This document shows, one piece after another, positions 8,887 to 17,475 of a DNA stretch of 64,000 nt. The notes under the pieces were generated by a model. That model was given only the letters and a program-made list of their open reading frames with translations, was not told where the DNA came from and did not search any database. Where the stretch lies: assembly GCF_035784015.1 (NCBI RefSeq), contig NZ_JALKOW010000004.1; one strand, 5' to 3'. Every line of letters starts with the position of its first letter. Position 1 is the first letter of the stretch. Made by a program: the position numbers and the translations under genes. Source of the DNA: Comamonas sp009360615. Its GTDB lineage: Bacteria; Pseudomonadota; Gammaproteobacteria; Burkholderiales; Burkholderiaceae_C.

Positions 8887-9657
8887 TCAAGCATGCTCTT
8901 CCTCTCCCAGGTAGGCGGTGCGCACCACCGGGTCGTTGCGAATCTGATCGGGCGTGCCCGTGGCCACCACGCTGCCGTTGACCATGACGGTGATGCGATC
9001 GGCAATGCGGAAAACGGCATCCATGTCGTGCTCCACCAGCAGCACGGCATGCGCGGATTTGAGCTCCTGCAGCAGCTCCAGCATGCGCTCGGTCTCCTCG
9101 GCACCCATGCCCGCCAGCGGCTCGTCCAGCAGCAGCACGCGCGGCGCCGTGGCCAGGCACATGGCGACTTCGAGCTGGCGCTTGGCACCATGGCTCAGGC
9201 TGCCGGCGATGCGCCCGGCATGCTGGGCAAGACCGGCGCGCTGCAGCGCGGATTGCGCCCGCTGCAGACTGGCTGTGCAATGCTGGGCCGACTCCCAGAT
9301 GCGCCAGGGCCTGGGCAGCGCATGGGCCTGCGCCGTGAGCCGGCAGTTCTCGAGCACCGTGAACTCGGGGAAGATGGTGGTGCGCTGGTAGCTGCGGCCG
9401 ATGCCGGCCTTGGCGCGCAGCGGCTGCGGCATCTGCGTGACGTTCCGGCCCTCGAGCGCAATGCTGCCGCTGCTGGCCGCTATCTCGCCCGAGAGCATGT
9501 TGATCAGCGTGGACTTGCCGGCGCCATTGGTGCCGATGACGGCGTGGACCTCGCCCTGGTGCAGATCCAGGTCCACATTGTTCACGGCCACCAGCCCGCC
9601 GAAGCGCCGTGTCAGGCCGCGCACCGACATTCGGGGCACATTGTCCGCATCAGCCAT
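8887..9657 (-). CDS. livG: ABC transporter ATPase LivG
   Basis: Second ATPase of the importer, 256 residues. Walker A is GTNGAGKST, followed by NMLSGEIAASSGSI; the long LivG-type insertion before the signature is present, then SLSHGAKRQLEVAMCLA as a diverged signature, RVLLLDEPLAGM as Walker B, and the switch histidine in VEHDMDAVF. It starts at ATG 9657 behind AAGGAG and overlaps the livM end by 8 bases, so translation is probably coupled. The signature SHGAKRQ instead of SGGQQR is common in LivG proteins of aromatic-acid importers. Confidence 0.95.
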   Translation of the reverse strand: MADADNVPRMSVRGLTRRFGGLVAVNNVDLDLHQGEVHAVIGTNGAGKSTLINMLSGEIAASSGSIALEGRNVTQMPQPLRAKAGIGRSYQRTTIFPEFTVLENCRLTAQAHALPRPWRIWESAQHCTASLQRAQSALQRAGLAQHAGRIAGSLSHGAKRQLEVAMCLATAPRVLLLDEPLAGMGAEETERMLELLQELKSAHAVLLVEHDMDAVFRIADRITVMVNGSVVATGTPDQIRNDPVVRTAYLGEEEHA

Positions 9658-10744
9658 GATCTGCTCCTTGCTGGCCAGCGCTTGCCGAGGGCGCCTTTCG
9701 CGCCGCAGCCTTCTGCTGCCATTTGTCGTTGATGCCGACCAGCCCCCTGGGCAGCAGCGCGACCAGCGCGATGATGGCCAGGCCCAGCGTCAGCTGCCAG
9801 TGGTCCGCAGCATTGCCCATGATGGCGTGGGTGCTCAGCAACTCCTTGAGCAGCACAAAGGTGACGGTGCCCAGCACCGCACCGCGCAGCGAACCCACGC
9901 CGCCCAGAATCAGCATCAGCAGCACCTCGCCGGAGTGGTGCCAGGCCAGCAGCTCGGGATTGACCACGGCATCGCGTGCGGCCAGCAAAAAGCCCGCCAG
10001 CCCTGCCAGCGCACCGGCGATCACAAAGCCGGCGAGCTTGTAGCCATAGGTGGCAAAGCCGGCAGCGCGCATGCGCTGCTCGTTGACGCGGATGCCGGCC
10101 AGAGCATGGCCGAAGCGCGAGTGGCGCAGCATGGTGATGAAGGCATAGACCAGCACCAGGGCAGCCAGCACCACGTAGTACTGCGTGGTGCTGCTTTCCA
10201 TGTCCAGTGCGCCGATGGCCGGGCGTTGCATCAGGTAGATGCCGTCGCTGCCGCCAAAGTAGCCCACGTCGTGCACGACGAAGAAAGCCAGTTGCGCGAA
10301 TGCCAGCGTGACCATGATGAAGTACACGCCCTTGGTGCGCAGGCTCAGGGCGCCCACCACCAGCGCATACAGGCCCGAGACGCCGACGGCGGCGCCGAGC
10401 ATGACGAGAAAGTGGCTTCCGTCCTGGCCGGCGGCCTTCACCGCCGCATAGGCACCGAGACCGAAGTAGGCCGCATGGCCGAGGCTGACCAGACCTGCGC
10501 CGCCCACCAGGATATGCAGGCTCAGCGCAAAGATGGACAGGATCATGATCTTGACCACCAGGTCGGACAGATAGCCCGACCAGAAGGGCTGGGCGGCCGC
10601 CAGAAGCACCGCCGCAGCCAGCGGCAGCACCACCCCGACCCAGACGCTTTGCGAGCGGATGGGGCGGCTCTGGCTGGTGACGGCCGGTGCTTGCGCATAG
10701 GCCTGATTGGACTGCGGCAGTGGCGTATAGGAGTTGTTGCTCAT
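9650..10744 (-). CDS. livM: ABC transporter permease LivM
   Basis: Inner-membrane permease, 364 residues from ATG 10744, with roughly nine hydrophobic segments. Family marks are GLVSLGHAAYFGLGAYAA and the EAA-like loop region ILGGVGSLRGAVLGTVTFVLL. The start follows AAGGATCACC. Upstream in-frame codons belong to a dispersed repeat and are not part of the protein. It forms the channel with LivH and is fed by the periplasmic binding protein encoded first in the transporter set. An N-terminal extension of about 35 polar residues precedes the first membrane segment. Confidence 0.94.
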   Translation of the reverse strand: MSNNSYTPLPQSNQAYAQAPAVTSQSRPIRSQSVWVGVVLPLAAAVLLAAAQPFWSGYLSDLVVKIMILSIFALSLHILVGGAGLVSLGHAAYFGLGAYAAVKAAGQDGSHFLVMLGAAVGVSGLYALVVGALSLRTKGVYFIMVTLAFAQLAFFVVHDVGYFGGSDGIYLMQRPAIGALDMESSTTQYYVVLAALVLVYAFITMLRHSRFGHALAGIRVNEQRMRAAGFATYGYKLAGFVIAGALAGLAGFLLAARDAVVNPELLAWHHSGEVLLMLILGGVGSLRGAVLGTVTFVLLKELLSTHAIMGNAADHWQLTLGLAIIALVALLPRGLVGINDKWQQKAAARKAPSASAGQQGADHG

Positions 10745-10779
10745 ATCGGTGATCCTTGACACTGCTTGCACAACTGGCG

Positions 10780-10889
10780 TGAGTCCCGCAGGAGGCTCCG
10801 GGCAAGAGCCGTCCCGCAGCGAGGGTGTTCTGCCTCTCCGGCGTGGCTGCAGAGGGGGTGGGCGCAAAGCGACTCGGGGTGGAGTTTCA
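10780..10889. repeat. GC-rich dispersed repeat between livH and livM
   Basis: On the minus strand it contains ACACCCTCGCTGCGGGACGG followed by CTCTTGC, matching the core of the repeat at 7289-7409. It begins at the livH stop codon and ends about 35 bases before the livM start. It may lower readthrough or mRNA stability between the two genes. Confidence 0.55.
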
Positions 10890-11759
10890 TCATCTTTTGC
10901 CCATCAGTCCTTCCGGCCGCCATACGAGGATCACGGCCATCAGCAGATAGATGCTCATGCCGCTGAGCTCCTGGAAGAACACCTTGCCGAAGGTGTCGAC
11001 AAAGCCCACCAGCAGCGAGGCCACCAGCGCACCGGTGATCGATCCTATGCCGCCGATGACCACTACGACGAAGCAGATGATGAGCACGCCGGAGCCCATG
11101 TTCGGATAGACCGAACTCATGGGGGCAGCGATCATGCCGGCCAGGGCTGCCAGTGCCACGCCCACGGCGAACACGATGCGGTATAGGCGCTTGATGTTGA
11201 TGCCCAGACCCCGCACCATGTCGCGGTTGCTGGCTCCGGCACGAATCATCATGCCCAGGCGCGTTCGGTTGACGGTGTAGTACATCAGCACTGCCACCAG
11301 CAGGCAGGCTGCGGCGGCAAACACGTTGTACCAGGGGTACTGCATCATGCCCATGAGCGGGAAGCTGCCGGCCAGCCAGGCCGGCTTTTCCACGCCATGC
11401 ACATCGTTGCCCGCGAGGATGGCGCGCAGGCCTTCAAACACCAGAATCAGGCCATAGGTCATCAGCACCTGCTGCAGATGATCGCGTTCGTAGAGAAAGC
11501 TGAAGAATGCCCACTCGAGGAAATAGCCCAGCACCACGGCCAGCAGCACACCCACCAGCAGCATGGTGATGAATTGCTGGCCCAGATACGGCGCCAGCGA
11601 GAACGCCACGTAGGCGCCGATCATGTAGAAGCTGCCATGGGCGAGGTTGATCACCCCCATGATGCCGAAGATCAGCGTCAGGCCCGAGGCCAGCAGAAAC
11701 AGCAGCAGTCCGTACTGAATCGAGTTCAGGCACTGCACCAGAAAAGTGGCGAGATCCAC
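10890..11759 (-). CDS. livH: ABC transporter permease LivH
   Basis: Inner-membrane permease, 289 residues, eight or so hydrophobic segments. Diagnostic pieces are GLTLIFGIMGVINLAHGSFYMIGAY near the N-terminus and the cytoplasmic loop VVVVIGGIGSITGALVASLLVG. ATG 11759 follows AAGGATTGCC. It lies between the binding-protein gene, 156 bases upstream, and livM. With LivM, LivG and LivF it completes an importer. Its place behind bclA and boxD points to benzoate or a related aromatic acid as substrate rather than leucine; that substrate is inferred from context only. Confidence 0.94.
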   Translation of the reverse strand: MDLATFLVQCLNSIQYGLLLFLLASGLTLIFGIMGVINLAHGSFYMIGAYVAFSLAPYLGQQFITMLLVGVLLAVVLGYFLEWAFFSFLYERDHLQQVLMTYGLILVFEGLRAILAGNDVHGVEKPAWLAGSFPLMGMMQYPWYNVFAAAACLLVAVLMYYTVNRTRLGMMIRAGASNRDMVRGLGINIKRLYRIVFAVGVALAALAGMIAAPMSSVYPNMGSGVLIICFVVVVIGGIGSITGALVASLLVGFVDTFGKVFFQELSGMSIYLLMAVILVWRPEGLMGKR

Positions 11760-11915
11760 GGCAATCCTTGTTGAAGCGGGAGGGGCGAGATAGGGGAGCC
11801 TTCCGCCCCGCGAATGGTGGATTCGCGAGGGAGACGAGGCGCTCTGTCGCGAGCCGGCAGCGGGGAGCGGCAGGCTCAGAGCCGCGACGTATCCAGGGCG
11901 GTGTGACTCGCGTCG

Positions 11916-13079
11916 TCACATGCGGCAGCCGCGGGCCGGGTCCGCCAGCGCCTTCACCGCCACGCTGATCTTCTTGTTCTCCTTGCCGTCGACCTTGCGC
12001 AGATAGATGTCCTGCACGGGGTTGTGCGCCTTGCTCAAGGTGAAGTCGCCGCGCGGGCTGGCAATGGTGGCTTTTTCGATGGCGGTGCGGAAGGCATCCT
12101 TCTTGCTGATGTCGCCACCGGCCGCCTTCAGGCCCACGGCCAGCATCTGCGCGGCGTCATAGCCTTGCACGGCATAGACATCGGGCTGCAGCTTGTAGCT
12201 CTTGGCGTAGTTGGTGCGGAAGGTCTGGTCGCGCACCGTGCCCAGTTCGTCGGCATAGTGCAGCGTGGTCAGCATGCCCTGGGCGGCGTCACCCTGCGCG
12301 TCCAGCGTACCGTCGGTCAGAAAGCCCGGTCCGTAGAGCGGAATGGTCTTGGACAGGCCCGAGGCGTGATAGTCCTTGACGAATTTCACGGCACCTGCGC
12401 CTGCGAAGAAGGAGAACACCGCATCGGGCTTGGCTGCCGCGATCTCGGTCAGCAGCGCCTGGAATTCGACGTTGGGAAACGGCAGCGTCAGCTGCTTGCT
12501 GACCTTGCCGCCGCTTTTCTCGAAGCCTTCCTTGAAGCCGTTGACGGCCTCTTCGCCGGCAGCGTACTTCCAGGTCAGGGTCATGGCATTTTTCTTGCCC
12601 TCCTTGGCCGCCACCACCCCCATGGGGTAGGCCGTCTGCCAGTTGGAGAAGGAGCTGCGGAAGATGTTGGGCGCGCACATGGGGCCGGTGACGGCATCGG
12701 CTCCCGCATTGGGAACGATGAGCACGGTGCCGCTTTCCTTGGCGGCCTTGGCCATGGCCATTGCCACGCCGGAATGCACGGTGCCGATGATCACGTCGAC
12801 CTTGTCGCGCTTGATGAGACGGTTGACGTTGTCCGTGGCCTTGGCGGGGTCGGATTCATCGTCGACCTTGAAGTATTCGATTTCGCGCCCGCCCAGCTTG
12901 CCGCCCTGTTCGGCGACCTGCATGCGAAAGCCGTTCTCGATCGCCACGCCCAGGGCGGCATAGGTGCCGCTGAATGGCAGCATGAAGCCGACCTTGATCT
13001 TCTCCTGCGCCATGGCGCTGCTGCCGCCTGCGGCGGCAGCCAGTGCGATTGCGCTCCATATTGCCCATTGCTTGCTCAT
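11916..13079 (-). CDS. periplasmic substrate-binding protein of the aromatic-acid ABC importer
   Basis: Exported type I binding protein, 387 residues from ATG 13079. The signal peptide covers about residues 1-24 (MSKQWAIWSAIALAAAAGGS, then SAMAQ as the cleavage zone). The mature part starts KIKVGFMLPFSGTYAALG, and IIGTVHSGVAMAMAKAA and GYDAAQMLAVGL match Peripla_BP_6 proteins. CAGGAGACAAGC precedes the start, the best ribosome site in the operon. Members of this subgroup next to aryl-CoA ligases bind benzoate or hydroxybenzoates, which is the likely role here. A 190-base gap to bclA leaves room for an internal promoter. Confidence 0.92.
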   Translation of the reverse strand: MSKQWAIWSAIALAAAAGGSSAMAQEKIKVGFMLPFSGTYAALGVAIENGFRMQVAEQGGKLGGREIEYFKVDDESDPAKATDNVNRLIKRDKVDVIIGTVHSGVAMAMAKAAKESGTVLIVPNAGADAVTGPMCAPNIFRSSFSNWQTAYPMGVVAAKEGKKNAMTLTWKYAAGEEAVNGFKEGFEKSGGKVSKQLTLPFPNVEFQALLTEIAAAKPDAVFSFFAGAGAVKFVKDYHASGLSKTIPLYGPGFLTDGTLDAQGDAAQGMLTTLHYADELGTVRDQTFRTNYAKSYKLQPDVYAVQGYDAAQMLAVGLKAAGGDISKKDAFRTAIEKATIASPRGDFTLSKAHNPVQDIYLRKVDGKENKKISVAVKALADPARGCRM

Positions 13080-13187
13080 GCTTGTCTCCTGCTGGTTGAT
13101 GGATGAATGCCGGCTTGTTATCAGGTCAACGGATAGGACTGGCTGTGGTGCTGGGGGGCGCACTGACGCTCACGCGCACTCTAACAA

Positions 13188-13201
13188 CTTTAGGTTTAAA
13201 G
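13188..13201. promoter_or_regulatory. possible operator upstream of the binding-protein gene
   Basis: CTTTA-GGTT-TAAAG, a 5-base inverted repeat with a 4-base spacer, lies in the 190-base gap between bclA and the binding-protein gene, about 110 bases before the latter's start. The local sequence is AT-rich against GC-rich surroundings. No cognate regulator is identified. Confidence 0.35.
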
Positions 13202-13269
13202 CAATACCAGCGATTGCCCTAGTCGGGCGCAGCGGTCCCGATTGCTTTCTGCGGCCTTGAAACCGGCCG

Positions 13270-14832
13270 TCAGCGCGGCTTAGTGTCCAGTTCACGCAAG
13301 CGAAAGCGCTGGATCTTGCCGGTTGCGGTTTTGGGCAGCTCATCCACAAATTCAATGAATCTCGGGTATTTGTAGGCAGCCAGCCGGTTCTTCACGAAGG
13401 CCTTGAGCTCGGCCTCGCTGGCGCTGCGTCCGGGCTTGCACACCACATAGGATTTGGTCTTGGTCAACCCCTGCTCGTCGGTCACGCCGATCACGGCGGC
13501 TTCCAGTACGGCGGGGTGCTGCTGCAGCGTGGATTCGACCTCGAAGGGCGAGACGTAGATGCCGCTGACCTTGAGCATGTCGTCGCTGCGGCCTGCATAG
13601 GTGTAGTAGCCCTCGGCGTCACGCACGTATTTGTCGCCGCTCTTGAGCCAGGCGCCCTGGAAGGTGTCGCGCGTCTTGTCGCGGTTGGCCCAGTACATCA
13701 GGGCCGCGCTCGGGCCTTTGATGTAGAGATCGCCGATCTCGCCATCGGCCACGGGCTGGCCGTCCTCGCCGCGCAGTTCCACCGCATAGCCGGGGACAGG
13801 CTTTCCGGTGCTGCCGTAACGTATGTCGTCCGGGCGGTTGGAGAGAAAGATATGCAGCATTTCGGTGGAGCCGATGCCATCCACGATATCGGCGCCAAAG
13901 TGGTTCTTGAAGCGCTGGGCGATGTCGGCTGGCAGGGCTTCGCCCGCCGAGGAGCACATGCGCAGACTGACCTGCTCGCGTGCCGGCAGGGCGGGGTGCG
14001 CCAGCATGCCCGCGAAGCCCGTTGGCGCGCCGAAGAACACCGTGGGCCGGTGCTCGGTCCAGCGCCTGAAAGTGGCTTCCGGCGTGGGGCGCTCGGCCAT
14101 CAGCACCACGCTGGCTCCTACGCTCAGGGGGAAGGTCAGGGCATTGCCCAGACCGTAGGCGAAGTAGAGCTTGGCGGCGGAAAAGCAGACATCGCTTTCG
14201 GTCAGGCCCAGCACCGGTTTGCCATACAGCTCCGCCGTCCAGTAGGGGTTGGCGTGGGTGTGCACCGCGCCCTTGGGCTTGCCGGTGGAGCCCGAGGAAT
14301 ACAGCCAGAAGCCGGGGTCGTCGCCCATGGTTCGGGCGGCATGAGCGAGCGGCGTCTGCTGTTGCAGCCAGGGCTGCAACGGCTCGAAGGCCGGCGGCAG
14401 GCCTTGCGGTGCTTCCTCGGGTCTGGCGACCCAGATATGGTTGACCTCATGCTGCGCCTGCTCCAGGGCCTGCTGCACCACGGCAACCAGCGCACCATTG
14501 GTCAATACTGCCTGAGCACGGCAATGCTCGAGCATATAGGCGTAGTCGGCAGCAGTGAGCAGGGTGTTCACCGCCACCGGCACCACGCCGGCGTACATGG
14601 CTCCCAGAAAGGCGATCACCCACTCGCGCATATCGTGCATGACCAGCAGCACGCGCTCCTCGCGATGGATGCCGGCAGCGAGCAGGCCGTGGGCCATGCG
14701 ACGGGCCTGATCCTGCAATTGCGCATAGCTGAGCGTGCCCCGGTCATCGGTGTAGGCGGTCTTGTCACCGCGCCCCTGGTTGAGGTCGAACAGATGCTGG
14801 GAAAAGTTGAAGGGCTGGCTGAAATCGGTCAT
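13270..14832 (-). CDS. bclA: benzoate-CoA ligase
   Basis: AMP-forming aryl-CoA ligase, 520 residues, that converts benzoate, ATP and CoA to benzoyl-CoA as the entry step of the box pathway. Features: adenylation motif YSSGSTGKPKGAVHTH, acid-binding-region segment FSAAKLYFAYGLGNALTFPL typical of benzoate-CoA ligases, GSTEMLHIFLSN, SGDKYVRDAEGYYTYAGRSDDM, and the catalytic C-terminal lysine in PKTATGKIQRF. It starts 3 bases after the boxD stop, behind GGGAGC, so the two are co-translated. A 4-hydroxy or 2-amino preference cannot be excluded, but boxD and boxR favour benzoate. Confidence 0.95.
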   Translation of the reverse strand: MTDFSQPFNFSQHLFDLNQGRGDKTAYTDDRGTLSYAQLQDQARRMAHGLLAAGIHREERVLLVMHDMREWVIAFLGAMYAGVVPVAVNTLLTAADYAYMLEHCRAQAVLTNGALVAVVQQALEQAQHEVNHIWVARPEEAPQGLPPAFEPLQPWLQQQTPLAHAARTMGDDPGFWLYSSGSTGKPKGAVHTHANPYWTAELYGKPVLGLTESDVCFSAAKLYFAYGLGNALTFPLSVGASVVLMAERPTPEATFRRWTEHRPTVFFGAPTGFAGMLAHPALPAREQVSLRMCSSAGEALPADIAQRFKNHFGADIVDGIGSTEMLHIFLSNRPDDIRYGSTGKPVPGYAVELRGEDGQPVADGEIGDLYIKGPSAALMYWANRDKTRDTFQGAWLKSGDKYVRDAEGYYTYAGRSDDMLKVSGIYVSPFEVESTLQQHPAVLEAAVIGVTDEQGLTKTKSYVVCKPGRSASEAELKAFVKNRLAAYKYPRFIEFVDELPKTATGKIQRFRLRELDTKPR

Positions 14833-14835
14833 GGC

Positions 14836-16398
14836 TCATGCTCCCTTCGTTTCTGCCAGTGTCTGCAGAACCTGCGGTGCGGCTTGTATGGCGCTTTTGC
14901 GATGATAGAAATCCAGGGCCCGCAGGCCGCCGAGCTCGCCGCCGCCGCCGGCGCGGCCCGGACCTCCATGCAGGGACTGCGGCATGACATTGCCATGGCC
15001 CGTATGCAGCCGGGCGACGGCGGGCGTTACCACATGCACCCGGCCGTGGCTGGCAGCGAGCTCGGCGGCGGCGGCGGCCAGTGCCTGGTCGTCATCGCCG
15101 TAGATCGAGCAGACCAGCGAGCCCTGGCCGCGATGTGCCAGGGCCAGGCCATGGGCCAGATCTCGGTACGGCATGAGCGTGGCCACGGGGCCAAAGATTT
15201 CCATGTCATGCACGGGTGTGCAGCCATCCGGGTCCTGTGTTCCCAGCAGCACGGGCTGTGCACAGGCAGCGATCGCCGGGTCGGCATCGATCAGCGCGTT
15301 GCGCCGGCCGTCATGCAGGGCCGCAGTGTGCTCCAGCAAGCGGGCCAGGCCCTGCTGCACGCTGTCGTACTGCTCGCGGCTGACCAGGGAGCCCATGCGC
15401 ACGGCTTCGTTGCGCGGGTTGCCCACGGTGATGCCGGTCAATTGTGAACCGATGGCCTGGGCCACATCGTCGTACAGGGCCTGCGGCACCAGCACGCGGC
15501 GTATGGCCGTGCATTTCTGGCCGGACTTGACCGTCATTTCGCGCACCACTTCACGCGCCAGCAAGGCGGCGGCTTCGCTGTCCGGGCCATGGCCGGGCAG
15601 CAGCATTGCACAGTTCACGCTGTCGGCCTCGATATTGCTGCGTACCGAATGGCGGCTGATGGCCGCGTGAGAGCGGATGGTCGCTGCAGTGTCCGCAGAC
15701 CCTGTGAAGGAGACCACATCCATGGGCTGCAGCTGATCCAGCAAGCCGGCGGCACTGCCGCAGACGATGGACAGCGCGCCCGGCGGCAATATGCCGGCAT
15801 CGATCACATCCTTGACCATGCGCTGGGTCAGCCATGCGGTGGCCGTGGCCGGCTTGACGATGACGGGCACTCCCGAGAGCAGGGCGGGTGCCGCCTTTTC
15901 CCACAGTCCCCAGGCAGGGAAGTTGAAGGCGTTGATGATCAGTGCCACCCCGTGCGTCGGGACCTGGATATGCCGGGACTGAAAAGCGCCGTCCTTGGCC
16001 AGCGCCACGGCTTCGCCGTCGCCCAGATGTCCGGCATCGCCCAGCGCTGCACCCCACCGGGCGTATTGGTTCAGGGTGTAGATGCCGCCATCCACATCGA
16101 CGGCGGTGTCGCTTCTGACGGTGCCGCTGTTGGCGGTGGAGATCTCGTAATACGCGTCGCGCCGGCTTTGCAGCACGGCGGCAATATCGGTCAGCAGGCC
16201 GGCGCGCCGGGCGTAACCGAGGGCTCGCAAGGCCTTGCCGCCGGTGTCGCGTGCAAAGGAAAAGGCGGCGCCCAGATCCAGCCCCGTGGCATCGACACGC
16301 ACCAGCTCGGCTCCGAGTACCGGGTCGCGTAACAAGCTGCCCCGGCCGCTGCCGGTCTGCCAGCGTCCAGCCACATGGTTGGCCAGTAACTCAGTCAT
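14836..16398 (-). CDS. boxD: 3,4-dehydroadipyl-CoA semialdehyde dehydrogenase
   Basis: NADP-linked aldehyde dehydrogenase, 520 residues, that oxidises the ring-cleavage product of the aerobic benzoyl-CoA (box) pathway to 3,4-dehydroadipyl-CoA. Visible residues are Asn159 in NAFNFPAWG, Glu257 in SNIEADSVNCAML and the nucleophile Cys296 in KSGQKCTAIRR. The C-terminal LHGGPGRAGGGGELGGLRAL is typical of the PaaZ/BoxD group. No hydratase domain follows, so it is not PaaZ. It is the first gene of the operon boxD-bclA-transporter and is divergent from boxR across a 168-base promoter region with TGCA sites. boxA, boxB and boxC are absent from this window. Confidence 0.93.
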   Translation of the reverse strand: MTELLANHVAGRWQTGSGRGSLLRDPVLGAELVRVDATGLDLGAAFSFARDTGGKALRALGYARRAGLLTDIAAVLQSRRDAYYEISTANSGTVRSDTAVDVDGGIYTLNQYARWGAALGDAGHLGDGEAVALAKDGAFQSRHIQVPTHGVALIINAFNFPAWGLWEKAAPALLSGVPVIVKPATATAWLTQRMVKDVIDAGILPPGALSIVCGSAAGLLDQLQPMDVVSFTGSADTAATIRSHAAISRHSVRSNIEADSVNCAMLLPGHGPDSEAAALLAREVVREMTVKSGQKCTAIRRVLVPQALYDDVAQAIGSQLTGITVGNPRNEAVRMGSLVSREQYDSVQQGLARLLEHTAALHDGRRNALIDADPAIAACAQPVLLGTQDPDGCTPVHDMEIFGPVATLMPYRDLAHGLALAHRGQGSLVCSIYGDDDQALAAAAAELAASHGRVHVVTPAVARLHTGHGNVMPQSLHGGPGRAGGGGELGGLRALDFYHRKSAIQAAPQVLQTLAETKGA

Positions 16399-16450
16399 GG
16401 GAGGTCTCCTGAAGGGCTGTTCTGATCAGCCTCAAATCTTCGTCAAAACA

Positions 16451-16515
16451 TGCAATATTGTGCGTGCAATCAAAAGATAAATACGTGACAATGCAGTGTC
16501 AAGCAATATATTGCA
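16451..16515. promoter_or_regulatory. candidate BoxR operators between boxD and boxR
   Basis: Four TGCA tetramers stand at 16451, 16465, 16492 and 16512. The last overlaps a perfect 12-base palindrome, GCAATATATTGC (16503-16514), and TGCAATATTG at 16451 repeats half of it. BzdR/BoxR proteins are known to bind operators built on TGCA repeats and to be released by benzoyl-CoA. Position between the divergent starts fits dual control of boxD and boxR. The assignment is inferred from motif and place. Confidence 0.65.
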
Positions 16516-16566
16516 TGATTCGCGTTAACCCCGACTGTTTATCATTCACGGCCTCTGAGGAGCTTT

Positions 16567-17469
16567 ATGGATCAGTTAGACATGGCATCCGCGTCGGTTG
16601 CGGAAGGGGATGAGACGGGCAAAAGCCCGTTGCTGCAAGCCTTGGGCGAGAGGGTGCGCAATCTGCGTGCGCGCCGAGGCCTCACGCGCCGCGGGCTGGC
16701 GTCTGCGGCCGTGGTGTCCGAGCGCCATCTGGCCAATCTCGAATACGGCACGGGCAATGTCTCCATCCTGGTGCTGCAGCAGATCGCACAGGCACTTCAG
16801 TGCAGCATGGCCGAGCTGCTGGGCGATGTGACGACGGCCAGCGCGGAATGGCTGCTGCTGCGCGAGTTGCTGGAGGGCCGCAGCGAAGCCGATTTGCAGC
16901 GCGTGCGGCTGGCGGCCGGAGAGATTCTGGGGACCGCGCCCAGCGGAGACCCGCACCGCGCCTCGCGCATTGCCCTGATAGGTTTGCGCGGCGCGGGAAA
17001 GTCCACCCTGGGCCGCATGCTGGCAGAGCAGCTGAATGTGCCGTTTCTGGAGCTGAACCAGGAAATCGAGCGCGTGGCCGGTTGCAGCGTGCGCGAGATC
17101 TATGACCTCTACGGAGCAGGCGCCTATCGCCGCTATGAGCGTCGTGCACTCGAAGAGGCCGTGCAGATCTACAGCGATGTGGTGATTGCCACGCCGGGGG
17201 GGATTGTCTCGGACCCCGCGACCTTCAATGAGCTGCTCAGCCACTGCACCACGGTCTGGCTGCAGGCCCAGCCCGATGAGCATATGAGCCGTGTCGTGGC
17301 GCAGGGGGATACGCGGCCCATGGCGGCCAACCCCGAGGCCATGGATGATTTGCGCCGGATTCTGGACGGCCGGTCGGCCTTTTATTCCAAGGCCGACCAT
17401 GTTCTGGACACCAGCGGCAAGAGCCTGGCGCAAAGCTTCAGGCAACTCAGGGCGCTGGTCGCGCCCTGA
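16567..17469 (+). CDS. boxR: BoxR/BzdR-type transcriptional regulator
   Basis: Repressor of benzoyl-CoA pathway genes, 300 residues, with two domains. An XRE-type helix-turn-helix lies at about residues 24-86 (LRARRGLTRRGLASAAVVSE). A shikimate-kinase-like domain lies at about 134-297, with P-loop GLRGAGKST around residues 139-147 and VIATPGGIVSDPATF. In this family the kinase-like domain senses benzoyl-CoA rather than phosphorylating shikimate. ATG 16567 follows GAGGAGCTTT. Divergent from boxD; its stop is 6 bases from the end of the convergent acyl-CoA dehydrogenase gene. The AT-rich operator region beside it fits autoregulation. Confidence 0.95.
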   Translation: MDQLDMASASVAEGDETGKSPLLQALGERVRNLRARRGLTRRGLASAAVVSERHLANLEYGTGNVSILVLQQIAQALQCSMAELLGDVTTASAEWLLLRELLEGRSEADLQRVRLAAGEILGTAPSGDPHRASRIALIGLRGAGKSTLGRMLAEQLNVPFLELNQEIERVAGCSVREIYDLYGAGAYRRYERRALEEAVQIYSDVVIATPGGIVSDPATFNELLSHCTTVWLQAQPDEHMSRVVAQGDTRPMAANPEAMDDLRRILDGRSAFYSKADHVLDTSGKSLAQSFRQLRALVAP

Positions 17470-17475
17470 CGGGAT

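Noticed and set aside
12024..15447. Plus-strand open frames over the binding protein, bclA and boxD
   Set aside because: Shadows of three well-supported minus-strand genes; no family motifs or ribosome sites.
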